This document shows positions 14,114-24,719 of a DNA stretch of 64,000 nucleotides, piece by piece (position 1 is the stretch's first letter; the number at the start of each line of letters is the position of its first letter). The notes under the pieces were generated by a model. That model searched no databases. It saw nothing but the letters and a program-made list of their open reading frames with translations, and was not told the DNA's origin. This stretch comes from Chaetomium olivaceum (taxonomy: Eukaryota; Ascomycota; Sordariomycetes; Sordariales; Chaetomiaceae). The translations under genes were made by a program, and so were the position numbers. The stretch is from contig JAYWVB010000011.1 in NCBI GenBank assembly GCA_039881045.1, forward strand, positions 496,001 to 560,000. The letters run 5' to 3'.

Positions 14114-14640
14114 TCAGAATTGGTGGGGATATGAATGTATGTGTGTAAATATGTAGGTGCGTGTATGTGAGGGGGTGGTTCTGCCACCACGGGTTTCATT
14201 CCCAAGGCTGAGTGTTGCAGCGAGTGGTGCAGAAATGTTACAGGAGTCTAAGTATATCTCTGTGTGTCTGTCTCTGTGTCTTTGTCTGTGCCTGTCTGTG
14301 TGTCTGTGTCCGGCGGTGTGCCTGTGTCTGTCTATGTATCTCTAGAATTGGTGGGTAGATATATTTATGTAAATATCTAGGCATGTGTACGTATAAAGGG
14401 TGGTTATCCCGCCGAGAGTTTCATCCATCGGGCTGGGTGTTGCAGGGCTGTTGCAAGAATATTGTTGGAGTATAAGTATATATTCTGTCTGTGTATTTGG
14501 GAGTGGTGGGCACATGCATGCAGGCAGGCAAATATGTAGGTATGTATGCACATAGTTACATGGCCGGATGGCTATCCCACCGGGGCTCTTATCCCGAAAC
14601 CCGGGTGTGGTGGCATTGGGGGCGCAAAACGGGACGGGGA
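14114..14640 (+). repeat. Three diverged tandem copies of a 140-230 bp unit
   Basis: Similar blocks begin near 14115, 14344 and 14500. Each starts with an AATTGGTGGG-like or AGTGGTGGG sequence. It runs through an AAATATGTAGGT-like segment, then a GGTGGTT..CC.CC motif and TTTCATCC/TTTCATTCCC. The first two copies continue with GGCTG.GTGTTGCAG and TAAGTATAT..TCTGTCTGTGT. The third copy lacks the distal half. Copies differ by many substitutions, so this is an old tandem duplication. Confidence 0.6.
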
Positions 14641-17600
14641 GGCGGCGCACTCTTGTGTATGTATGTATGTATGTAGGTTGTCGGTAGCACGCGCTTCGCA
14701 GAGTAGCATCGGCCTGGTGGTTGATGGGGACCCTGCCGAGCTGAACTACCCTCTCTCGGCACCGGTGAGTTAAGTGTGTGGCTTTCGGCATCGGTCAAAA
14801 TTTGGTTGCTGCAGCAAGCGCATGGAAGTGAGCAAAGCAAAGCAAGTAGTCGGGCGAGGGAGGGCTGAAAAAGGGGGTGGGTGGGGCGGGGGTATCGGAG
14901 GTAGGTTTTGGTACGGCTATGTATGTAAATAGAATGAATGTCTCGGCCCCGACCGGGTCTCCGGATGGTCTTCCGTTCCGCGCTGGCTGGAATGCACGCC
15001 GTCGATGCACCTCTGCCTCTACCCTGCCGGAGCCTGCTTGGTGGCGAGCATGTTTTGGTTTGAGGGATAAGTGAGTTCTGGTTCGGGGGGGGGTATTAGG
15101 GGGCTAAGGGGGGGAACCTGAGACAGAAACGGGCGGCGGCGGGATGCTTGAGCCGAAGCTTATTTTATGGGGGACGGGGTCATTCTGTGGTGTTGTGCTG
15201 GCCCGGGGTTGTGAGGTGATCGGCGATGTCATCACGGAGGAAAAGCATGTCGGCCTGTTGGCGTAACTGTTGCGAACACGGGCTTATGGGCGCCTAGCTA
15301 GGACTCGTAGCTAAGAGCTTACCGTGTGTACATTGTGCTATAGGCTGGGCTGCATTGCATGGCGCTGTGTTGCGCGGCGTTGCGCTTGGTTTACGTGGAT
15401 ATGTGGATTGTTTGTAAGTGTGGAGGGGGGGAGGGGGGTGTATGGGTGATCTGAAGAATGGATGGAGGAGGCAAGGCATGATGCAGAGTTGAATAGATAG
15501 GTGTGATGTAGACAGAGGTAAGGGGGGTGAGTTACCACGCGTTTAGGTAGGTGTATGGTATGAGATGGCTGATGGCAAGTGGTCGTGTCGTGAATCAGGG
15601 GATGGATGATAGAGGAAGGGAGGAAGGGAGAGAGGGAAGGCTTGGGTTCAGCCACATCCATGCGAACCGTTTTTTGCTCTCTGGTCTAGACTCTGTGTGT
15701 CCTCCGTCTTTTTTGCTAATGAATAAGGGGTTGGTTGTTTATTCTATTTTTAGAGGGTGGTGGAGTGTTTTTCTGGTCAATAATGATGGGTCTTGTTTAC
15801 TTACCCCTTTACTGAGAGTTGAAGTCGTAGCGTTAACTCATGCCATGAACAGCGTCAAAGGCAATTGTATCCCTCTGTAAAGATTAGGGTTTAAAAAAGA
15901 AGACTGGTTATACATTTGGACATGCAACTTCCGAGTAGAATGGCGCTGGTACATTGCGGGAACGGAATCCGACATGATGCACCCCGGACTCCGTGCCCAT
16001 TTGCATACTTGCTTTCAGGGAACAACACATTGTTCAGATGGCATACGCGAAAGAGTTGTTTAGACTCTTCCATCAAAGTTTGCCTACGGCCGAGCGAGCA
16101 AGCAAACAAAAAGCAGGAGGTTGTAGATCGTTAGGTCGCCGAAGTTGACCGCCTGCAGTTCTCGTGGCGGCTCCAGTCCCCGGAGGTCGGCGACGCCCGC
16201 CCAATCTGCCCGACCGGTCAATGGCGGTTGTAGTGTTTGGTTCCCAATCCAAAGGCTCAGACACGGACTTTGACTTGGAGCTAGATTTGACTTGAACTCT
16301 CGACCCTCCACACACAGGTCTCTCGCCATCTGCACCGCCTACAGAGCTCACCAGCCCCAGGCGATCCGGCCTTCGGAATCCATCTCCATATATTGTACAT
16401 ACATACAGACACACCCACCATCCAAAACATGCTCTCTGCTGCATGCACGACAGAGTCCAGACCCGGCCCCGTGGCAAAACACCAAACGCCAAGCGACGCG
16501 CGATGCAAGCCCCGAAAGGAATTCATGCGCGGAGTGACCCATTAGGAACATATCGTACGATTTTGAGATGTGAGAACCTCGATGGTATTTTGGAAGAATG
16601 AAGGAAGGAAGCGGTCGGGTCGTGGGGTGTGGTAATCGTGTAATTTGAGTGAGCTCGGAGAGTGAAGCCAGCGAAGCGAGTGAGGGGGATGACCCATGAA
16701 ATTGCTGCTGTCTGGAATGGTATTTCAGAGGCCGAGTTTTGGAATGTAAAAGAGATTATTCCAGGCTTTTTTGTAAGTTGTTGCGACAAAGCGAGCAGCG
16801 TAAAATAGTTACCGGGCTACTCGTACTTCGTTCAAGTTCCGGCGCTGTTAGTTGCGACGGCGAGAGACCCCGGACCAGACGACCATCATGAGTTGCGGAT
16901 TTGTGATGGCCTCATCGATGAAGGCAACAAGAACTCGCAGCGCCCATATATACCCGATGCGCGTTCCCTCCTTCCATCGAACTCGCCAGGGGCGCTGCAA
17001 AGACCGTAATGGCCCAGCGGTTACTGCGCGAGCAGGCAGGAACTCGTACACAGTTTCCTACTCAGTAGCACGCTATTGAGAGGTCTCTGGTTCGAGCCAG
17101 TCTGGGGCATTGGAGCCGTTGTTTATATGAACAACACCCTTCGATACACCCTCTATTGGCAATTGCAAGGAGAGGGTGTGTTGCTAACCATATACGCTGT
17201 GACGGCAGGATGGTTTGGACCCTAACCCTGGCCGCAACCCGAGTGGTGGTCTGTGCGCCTCCCACTTGTGTTTTCCCACAGTTGCGGGAATCCTGTATCT
17301 TGATTCTTTTCTTCTCTTCAGCTTTAGATTCACGTAATTGAGTAGGATCATTTGAGCCATCGTGCCTCTATTCCTCGCTCGCTCGTCACATACGCAGCGA
17401 TATAGTAAAATCCCCTCAGGGGTTTTCGTAGCCAGCTACCGAGGTAGCTGGTGAGCTTTTTGTCAATTGTTGGCCGTGATTCTTTTTTGTTATTGTTGCT
17501 CACGAGCAAGACGCTCTTATCCCATGTTTCCTCTCCCTAGCTGGCCTGATATTGCACCACACTAAGCAATCTATCATCCCCATCCAAGGGCGAGACAAGG

Positions 17601-17989
17601 AAGACAGCACGATGGGAGTGTGAAGAAGTGTAGAGAACAAAGACTTAACTTAACTACCAACTTCGTCTTGCCTTGTATCATTCCAACGCCTCACTGTAAA
17701 TTCCAACAACACCAAGGCATACACACACGAGTTGAGGAAGCGATGAACCAAACGACCAGTTTTCTCTAAATGACCACTCACCCCCGCCCGCCGCCAAACT
17801 CGACTCCAAAACAATCTCATTAACCTAACATTCACGCTTGTCTGATTTGTTTGCTTGCCGCCCGTCATGTTCACCATAAAAGCCTACCCCCCATCCACCC
17901 ATCCACCTATCCACCCACCCCATCCCACATCCCATTCAGCCAGCCAGCCCTCACCCACCCACCCATCCATCCATCACCCCCTCTCCAAC

Positions 17990-19772
17990 CTAACTCCCCA
18001 AATAAGCCCTAATCGCCCCCTGCAGCCTTCCCGCGCCCTCCCCAACCAACTGCGACAGGTTCTCCAGGTCATCCGCAGCCGTGATGCCAAAGCGGCGCAC
18101 AAAGTCCTTGGCCGCCGTCTCGAGGTCGCCGTAGTCCTCGCCGCCCATACCACCGCCCATACCACCACCGCCGCCACCCATGCCGCGCTCGTCCTCCTCG
18201 TTGCGGCCAAAGTAGGCGTTGCTGGAGATGGCCTGGGCGCCCTCGAACCCCTGCAGGCGACTTGGCCTCGGCCTGCGCGCCGGACTCGAAGATGCCCTTG
18301 CCGAAGAACTCGTCCGACGAGATGGCCTTTTGCGTGCCGAACTTCTTGCGCGCGTAATTCTCGCCGTCGTCTGTCGTGTAGTTGTCAGTAAAGCTGGTAG
18401 GGGTGTGTGTTTTGGCGGGTGGGGAAAGGAAGGAAGGCTTACCCTCAGCAGACGCCTTGATAGGCCCGACGGAACCGAACCCACCACCGGCAGCGCCCTT
18501 CTTCGCGGCAGCGGCAGCACCGGCCGGCTTACCAACCTGCCCAAACCCAAGCCGCTTCATACCCATGCCGAGGCGCTCCACCTCCGAGGCCGACTTCTCG
18601 CGCGAGTGCGAATAGCCGCGGGCGGGGCTGACGGGGGTGGGCGAGACGATGGCCGAGTCGGTCTTGCCGGCGGCCTTGGACGCGGCGGGCGTCTCCTCGT
18701 CCGCGTCCGGGTCGTACCCGAGCTTCTCGATGCGCTCGGCCTCTTCCTTGGCCTTCTTCTCGGCCTCGTCGAAGTCGATCAGGACGTCGCCGCCGAGCTT
18801 CTTAGCGCCGAGCTTCGAGGTCACCTTCTTGGCGCCGAGGATGTTGGCCTTGCGCGGGCCGGTCGCGTTCGACCGGATGGCGGCCGACGTGGTGATGCGG
18901 CTGGAAGCGGGCTTCGCTTCGGACTCGGCGCCGCCCTTGGCGAGCGGTGACGGGAGCGCGCCGTGTCTTTGCCGACCTGCGCGTTTAGGAAGGGGGAAGG
19001 GGTGCGCCCGACGACCGGGGGCGTGGCGGTCCGCGAGATGGGCGGGCTCAGCTTCTTAACCGCGGGCGGCTCCACGAGGAGAAAAGTCGTCTTCGTCTTC
19101 CACGGGGGTGTCTCCGCCCTCGGTGCCCTCGACGTTGTCGGTGATGACCACTTCCTCGGGGTATCTGTAGTTTTGTTGTCAGCAGGAGTGGAGCTGGCAG
19201 TGGTAGCCGGGCAAATAGCGCGCGTACTCCTTGGCATCCCTGGCGGCCCTCTTCTTGAGCTCCTCCTTGTACTTGGTGGCGGCGGCCGACGTGTACTTTG
19301 TCTTGGGGTCCTTGCTGTTGAGCGCGGCCGAGCCGCCGTTGGACTGGAAGAACTTAGTGCCGACTCATTGCCGCCGACCTTCATAACACGCAGCTGGTCC
19401 CATTGCCATTCTGCCGAGTGTTAGCTCGCGCCGCCCACGTGTGGTTCGGCACAGGGTGGGAGGAAGACGTACGGTCGAGGTTGGTAGACCGAACAAAGGA
19501 GATGTGGACGCCGAGGTTGCGATGGTTGGCGGAGCAGTCGAGGCACAAGTAGATGCCCAAGGGAACCGAGGTCCAGGTCGGGTTCTTCTGGCCGCAGTCG
19601 AAGCAAACCTAGCCAGAGTTTGTTAGTATTTATTCTACTGCCGTGCGCGCTCTCAACCGCATGGGCATATGGAGAGAAAAAGGGGAGGGGGGTCGCTTAC
19701 CTTGTTCGCCGACTTGGACTTCAACTTCTCAAAGATTTTGAGCGACTGCTGCTTGGATGCAAGGCCGCTCAT
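17990..19772 (-). CDS. glo3: Glo3-type ARF GTPase-activating protein, with apparent frameshifts
   Basis: Stimulates GTP hydrolysis by ARF on COPI vesicles (Golgi to ER retrograde traffic). The N-terminus MSGLASKQQSLKIFEKLKSK is followed by the CX2C-X16-CX2C zinc finger (VCFDCGQKN, YLCLDCSANHRNLGVHISF) with the arginine-finger region and QWDQLRVMKVGG. The C-terminal half has the Glo3 regulatory motif (KKLGGDVLIDFDEAEKKAKE) and ISS-type repeats (AISSDEFFG, AISSNAYFG). Introns fit at 19609-19700, 19411-19472, 19165-19227 (branch GCTGAC) and 18371-18442. The frame is lost at about 19353-19356, 19081-19084 (TTTT), 19069-19074, 18952-18954 (GGG) and 18255-18259 (two bases). Once these are allowed for, the product is about 499 aa, normal for the family. 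It is divergent from tim21. Homopolymer sequencing error is the likeliest cause of the breaks. Confidence 0.93.
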
Positions 19773-20258
19773 CTTGGCGGCGTTTCTCCGTTCCTGAAGA
19801 GGGCCGGGTGCAGATGTGCCGTGGCTGTCGGTCGGTGGCAGCGGGGACGAGTGGCAGGGAGAGAGAGGGTTACTCAGGTGAAGTGAAGTTGCGATCGTGA
19901 ACTCGGCCGTTTCAGGAGAAGGTGCCACATTTTGGATGCCCAGGAAAGCCAGGAACCCCATCCATGTGGCATCAAAATGCGACACCAATCCCGATCCAGC
20001 CTAGCCCCGCTAGCCTCTGATTCTTGTTGCCCCACGCCAAACCGCACTCAAAAACTCCCCACCCGAGAAATTGCCGGCCGGCACTCGGTCGCGTGCATTG
20101 GCATTTGGCAAAGGCCAAGCAAGCTCCGCCGAAAGCTTTCCTTCCCTCTCAACACCCCACCATAAACAAGACAAATCCAAATTCCCACATCCCCGCCCTT
20201 CCAACCAACAAACGCCGGCTTTCCACAAGCCGCCAGCGATGGGCACCACCAAGCCACC
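19773..20258. promoter_or_regulatory. Shared intergenic region between divergent glo3 and tim21
   Basis: The start codons of glo3 (-) and tim21 (+) lie 486 bp apart and diverge, so this segment must hold both promoters and 5' leaders. It is C/A-rich on the + strand near tim21. I see no unambiguous TATA element. The bidirectional-promoter role follows from gene arrangement only. Confidence 0.6.
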
Positions 20259-21288
20259 ATGATGAATCGAGTCACGGTCTCGGGGCTGCGGCTCCGACCT
20301 ACCCATGTTAGTACCGCTACCACCACCACCACCAACACCTACGTCCCCTTCCCCCGCCAACAATTCGCCCGACCAGCCTACCCATCATACTACTACGCGC
20401 CTCCCACCGCCAATATGCACGGCTGGGACGCATGGACTCGGGTTCAGCCTCGGGGCCAGGGGCAGCGGAACCCCGCCGGCGCGCCGTGACACCCTTCAAC
20501 GACAACGGCAACGTGCCGTGGGCCGAGCTGTCGGCGGGGGAGAAGACGGGGCGGGCGGCGCAGCAGACGTTCAATTTCGGGATGGTGGTTGTGGGCGTGG
20601 TTTTGACGGTACGTCCCTTTGTGTTCCCTTTTCCTTCTCTCTACTTGTAAGGGGGATGGCTGGTGGGGTGGGGTTGGATTGAGGGGGTGAATTGCGGCCG
20701 GGAAGCAGGCTGACAACACACACACAGGGCGGCATAGGCTACGTGCTGTACTCGGAGGTGTTCTCGCCCGATAGCAAGACGACCTACTTCAACCGGGCGG
20801 TCGACCGCATCCGCGCGGACCGGCGCTGTCTGGAGCTGCTGGGCGACGGCAAGAAGATCACGGCGTTTGGCGAGGAGACGCACAACAAGTGGCGCCGGGC
20901 TAGGCCGATCGCGTAGGTTTTCCTCGAACAATTCCATCAATTGGGTGGGGTTGGAGGACTAACGGGGTTGCTTGCTTAGCTCGACCGTCACCAAGGATGC
21001 GCAGGGAACGAGCATATGATGATTCAGTTCAATGTGGGTGACCAGCCTGAATTTGTCTCGAGCTATCTGAGAGACGACTAACACCTAAACTAGGTCCAAG
21101 GGCCGAAAGGTTCAGGCCGAGTCAACATGCACCTCGTCAAGCGTGCTGGCCAGGGCGAGTACGAGTACAAGTACTTCTTTCTCGACATCCGGGGCCATCA
21201 GAGGATATACCTCGAGAACGCCGACACTGCACGTGCAAAGGACGGAGAGAACAAGGGGTTCAGGATGTTTGGTGTCAAGTGGACTTGA
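20259..21288 (+). CDS. tim21: Tim21, subunit of the mitochondrial TIM23 inner-membrane translocase
   Basis: Tim21 binds the intermembrane-space face of Tom22 and links TOM, TIM23 and respiratory complexes. The basic, Ser/Thr-rich N-terminus (MMNRVTVSGLRLRPTHV) is a matrix presequence. Family motifs follow: RRRAVTPFNDNGNVPWAELS, the single membrane segment FNFGMVVVGVVLT|GGIGYVLY, VFSPDSKTTYFNRAVDRI, GEETHNKWRRARPIA and the C-terminal EYEYKYFFLDIRGHQRIYLE. Introns are 20609-20727, 20913-20979 and 21034-21093. Two single-base losses are needed. One lies near 20410-20417, between presequence and mature domain. The other is at 21004-21008 (GGAA for GGAAA), where the frame would otherwise stop at once. 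The product would be about 261 aa. Convergent with the BTB-bromodomain gene 347 bp away. Confidence 0.92.
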
Positions 21289-21635
21289 TGGAACGATAAC
21301 GGTCAGGTCCGTGCGTGAAGTGATGACAGTGTACACTATGAGCTGCAACCTGGGGAGCGTTGTTTGTGCGTTATAGGTTGACGATATGTCAAACGCAAGG
21401 GCCCCGAGGGGTATTACCACACCGACTAAAGCTAGTGTACAAAAATGATGCTACAATCTGTATCCTCTGGCCCGGTCCTAGAGTGACCGGGCGGCGCGGA
21501 ACCCTCTCAAAAGGCCGACAAGAACCCTATATAGTCTGCAGCCGAAGAAAATTAGAAACCCCAAATGGCCAAATCCCCCCTTTTAAGAATACCAAGACAA
21601 ACAAACCACACCCATTCACTCAGTCAACCCCCTTT
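21289..21635. other. Convergent 3' flanks of tim21 and the BTB-bromodomain gene
   Basis: The 347 bp between two stop codons on opposite strands must hold both 3' UTRs and polyadenylation regions. No other feature is seen. Confidence 0.6.
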
Positions 21636-23075
21636 CTAATTCCCCTCATCGCCCTCCATCTTAGCAATCCACTTATTCATCTGGCCAAACTTATCCTCAA
21701 ACGACTTCTGCAGCTTCTCGCAGGCGGCCCACATGGGGTCCTGCTCGCGCCAGTACGTGTAGCAGTTGGTGAATATCTGGTTCATATCGGCCAGGAACTC
21801 GGTCTCGTCGGCGTACTGCCGCCCGTCCATCTTGGCCTTCATCGTCGTCAGGTCCATCGGGTTCTTGACCACCGTCAGGTAGTCGGGAACCCCGTCGCGC
21901 TCCGGGTCGACGGGGTCCTTGAAGGGGCCGACTACGCGCGTCCAGAAGCCTGTGTGCAGAGGGGTTGGGGTTAGTTGTCTTTGGTTCTTCTTCATGGCTC
22001 AAGATGTACATTGTAGAAAGAGTGGAAGAGGGGAAGGCTTACCCGGCCCGGAAAGCATCCGCGAGAGAAGGTCGGCGCAGAAGTTGAGTTTTTGGTTGGC
22101 CGAGAACGGTTGGGCTCCGTTGACAGCTGCGCTCGCTCTGCGTTTGGATCCCGGCTTTGGCCCCGGTTTGATTCCCGGCAACGACGCTCTTGGTCCCGGT
22201 TTACGGGCAGCGGCCTGGGTAGTGGTGGCTGTGGAGGTGCCGTTAAGTCCCGCATCCGACGCACGGCGCTTCTTGGCCGGGCGCCCTTCGGCGGCCTCGT
22301 CCAGCTCATGCGGTGCCGAGCGTCGCTGGCCACCGGGTGCCGCAAGCGCGTCAAGCTGGAGTGGCGGCAAGTCCAACGAGCTCATGGCGACCACCAGCTC
22401 GCTCAGCACCTCCTGAGGGAGCGACCGAGCGAACTCGGCCCGGGACTCGCTCGATCTCATGTACTCGGCGGCCCACGAGAGGAGAAGCTTTCGGATGGAG
22501 GATCCCTCTGGGGTATCCTTCCAAACCTGGACGAGGAGCGGAGTGGCGGGGATGTGCTCTGTCACACGGCGGCACTCGGCCATCGCATCGAGCGTGGCAT
22601 CGCAGAGCCCTTCGATGCCCAGCTGGCTGCCCAGCTTCCAGACACCGATGAGCACCTCGTAAGTGGGGAGGTTGTCGAGGCTAGGAAAAACCTGCCCAGT
22701 GTAGAGATAATGTTGGGCGTAGGCGAAGACCTCGACGGGGGTGTCGGGGAGCTTGACGAGGGTTTCGAGGCTGTCGGGGGTCTCCTCAAAGTATTTTTTG
22801 TAGAAGGTGGACTTGGAACACAAAAAGTCCTTTTGGATGCCGAAGGGTGTCTCCTCGGGGCCAACCAGGGCAATAACGAAGAGTGGGTGAGGCTGACTTG
22901 GTTGTTGTGAGCTTTTGTCTGGACAACATGGTGATTTGGTGACTTACAGCCAAGAGAAGGGCTGAGGCTCCACAGGGGTAGCGGTTTCTTCCACAGGAAC
23001 GCCCGCATTGCCGGCATTGCTAGCGCTACCAGCGTCAGTTACGCCGTTTTGCGCGGGCACTGGTTCATCGGACAT
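21636..23075 (-). CDS. BTB/POZ domain plus C-terminal bromodomain protein
   Basis: The 431-aa product joins two domains. After a low-complexity N-terminus (MSDEPVPAQNGVTDAGSASN) there is a BTB/POZ fold (LFVIALVGPEETPFGIQKDF, FYKKYFEETPDS, VFAYAQHYLYTGQVFPS). A helical BTB-associated region and a basic linker (RPAKKRRAS, RKPGPRASLPG, KPGSKRRAS) resembling a nuclear localisation signal follow. The last 110 residues are a bromodomain: FWTRVVGPFKDP, VPDYLTVVKNPMDLTTMKAKM, ETEFLADMNQIFTNCYTYW. Introns fit at 22897-22947 and 21950-22042, and the frame is intact. The position normally held by the acetyl-lysine-binding Asn (NCYxYN) is Trp. Family knowledge suggests a chromatin-associated adaptor; the partner and complex are unknown. 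I do not recognise a gene name. Confidence 0.86.
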
Positions 23076-24097
23076 GGTGACTAGGAGGAGTATTAGCTCT
23101 AGAATACCCACAAGTGTGTAAAAATTGGCTCAATTGATTGCAAGTGAGGACATGGCAGAATGTTGGATTTGTAGACTCGGGGGCATCGGCCTCATCGCGA
23201 TAGCTCATCCTATTGGAGCCGCTCATCAAGCCATATGAGAGGATAACACAAGAAGCATACCAGTTGTTTTTGATAGATGAACGGATGGGTGATGGTGATA
23301 GCAGAGAAGTGTGGAACGATGGTCAGTGTCGTCGAGGAAAGCTCATGCCCGAGACACGGCCCTTGCGTTGGGTCACGGGAAAGTGAAGGGAATGATGGCG
23401 GAGACCGCTCCTAAACGTTGGTAATGAAGGCCAATCGGCCAGAGAAAGTATAACTGTGAACCAATTGACGATATAGCTGTGGCTTCACGGCCTGTTGTGA
23501 ATGACCGAGCGCAGAATGTGTGAGGTCTGAAGATAACCTGAGATTGGCGAATGGGAAGTCAGGCCATGGCGTTGCTTGGTCCGGGAAATGCCCCACCACA
23601 ACCACAGTGCGAGATTCTCCGACTGAATGCTAGCTAACGTGGACATTTTGGCTGTAGCACAGTGTGCACGACGATGCCTGGTCGTCCGCACTTTTGTGCT
23701 CATCACAGCTCATTTCACATTGCCAGACCAAAAACCGGAGAAAAGAATTAGTTAACATTAACTAGTTCAAATCTGAGAAAAGGGAGCCAAGTCTGTAAAA
23801 TGCACTTGGTTCTCGGGCTGTCCGAGGTGACGTTTACCAGTTGAGGCTGTGTAAAAAACAAACCCTCCCGAGGATGGAAGGGACATCTGATGGGAGGGCT
23901 CCAATGAAAGAAGGGAGGATGACTTTCAGCTTAGGTTGCTTCTAGACGCATTAGAAAGACAACCAAAAGACCAACCTTCCAAGTCCTGTTTTAAAGTCCA
24001 CCATCATCTTGTCTTTCTACAACCGCCCAAGAACTCGTCGTGCCGCATCCTCTGCGACTAACACCTACAGTCCTACAAACCACTCCTTCATTTACTC
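23076..24097. other. Intergenic region between divergent genes
   Basis: About 1 kb separates the starts of the BTB-bromodomain gene (-) and the small unknown gene (+), so both promoters lie here. I see no repeat, RNA gene or protein-like frame. Confidence 0.5.
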
Positions 24098-24719
24098 ATG
24101 GGTTGCGGTGACTCAAGACCGGAGTCGGTTTCCAAGGGAAACTCCCAGCTACTACTCTCTACCTTCCGAGACGACGACGACGACGCATATTCCCTACCCC
24201 TAACTATGGGTCAACAACCTCCTCCAAGTGCCAGTGGCGCTATCCGGCTAGCCTCGCAACACGAACGTCTAATTCTCGAGCTGCTTCCCTTCCAGGACAT
24301 CCGTCAGTTCCACAAGTAAGTTACCCTGCCCCTATCCAGTGTCATGTTGTTGCAGCAACAACAACAAACCAGCAAAAAAGAACAAGAAACATAACTAACC
24401 ACAACAGCTGGCTCACCGGGCCCTACGTCCGCGGCTCCTGGCGCGAATTCCAGCGCGACTGCCACGCCGCGCACCCGCTCGCGCCGGAGCCCGACAAGCC
24501 AGCACCGTCCGGAGCGCGCGAGAAGCCATCGGCGCGCGCAGCGCGCAGTACCTGATGCACAACCCGGACAAGGCGGGGTGGACGGTCGAGGACCACCACG
24601 TGCGGTTTCTGGTGGCTGTCATCTCGGACAACATGCTCGATGGCCTGTGGTCGGAGAAGGAGTGGAAGAAGGATGGGGCGCGGGTTTGTGGCGCCGTCTT
24701 TGAGTGCTGGTGTTTTTGA
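24098..24719 (+). CDS. Small protein of unknown family with an N-terminal MGCGxS acylation-type motif
   Basis: I do not recognise this family. The reading starts MGCGDSRPESVSKGNS, which fits a dual N-myristoylation (Gly2) and palmitoylation (Cys3) signal, followed by an acidic DDDDD stretch. A clear intron (24316-24407, GTAAGT..CTAAC..CAG) joins LPFQDIRQFHN to WLTGPYVRGSWREFQRD. The frame is then lost by one base near 24518-24523; beyond it a convincing segment continues (AIGARSAQYLMHNPDKAGW, VEDHHVRFLVAVISDNMLDG, WSEKEWKKDG), ending at 24719 for about 176 aa. An internal ATG (24209, MGQQPPPSASG) is an alternative start. If the first start is right, the protein is probably tethered to a membrane. 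The C-terminal end is uncertain. Confidence 0.55.

Larger units (their letters stand above)
8009..17989. other. Long intergenic region rich in simple and diverged tandem repeats
   Basis: No gene can be supported in these 10 kb. The first 1.4 kb probably includes the vib-1 3' UTR. It contains a GGGAAT hexamer array (about 8419-8450), a CT run (9385-9402), an 8-bp TTGGATTG repeat (9857-9883), a GT/GA-rich minisatellite near 13.9 kb, and a diverged tandem repeat at 14.1-14.6 kb, followed by GT-rich sequence to about 15.6 kb. Just before the glo3 stop there is a CATC/CACC-rich tract (17885-17985). The open frames present have no domain, no sensible intron structure and low-complexity composition. 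Confidence 0.5.

Noticed and set aside
17076..17105. tRNA-like B-box (GGTTCGAGCC)
   Set aside because: Stem pairing around it fails for a seven-base T-loop, and no D-arm or anticodon arm can be drawn upstream.
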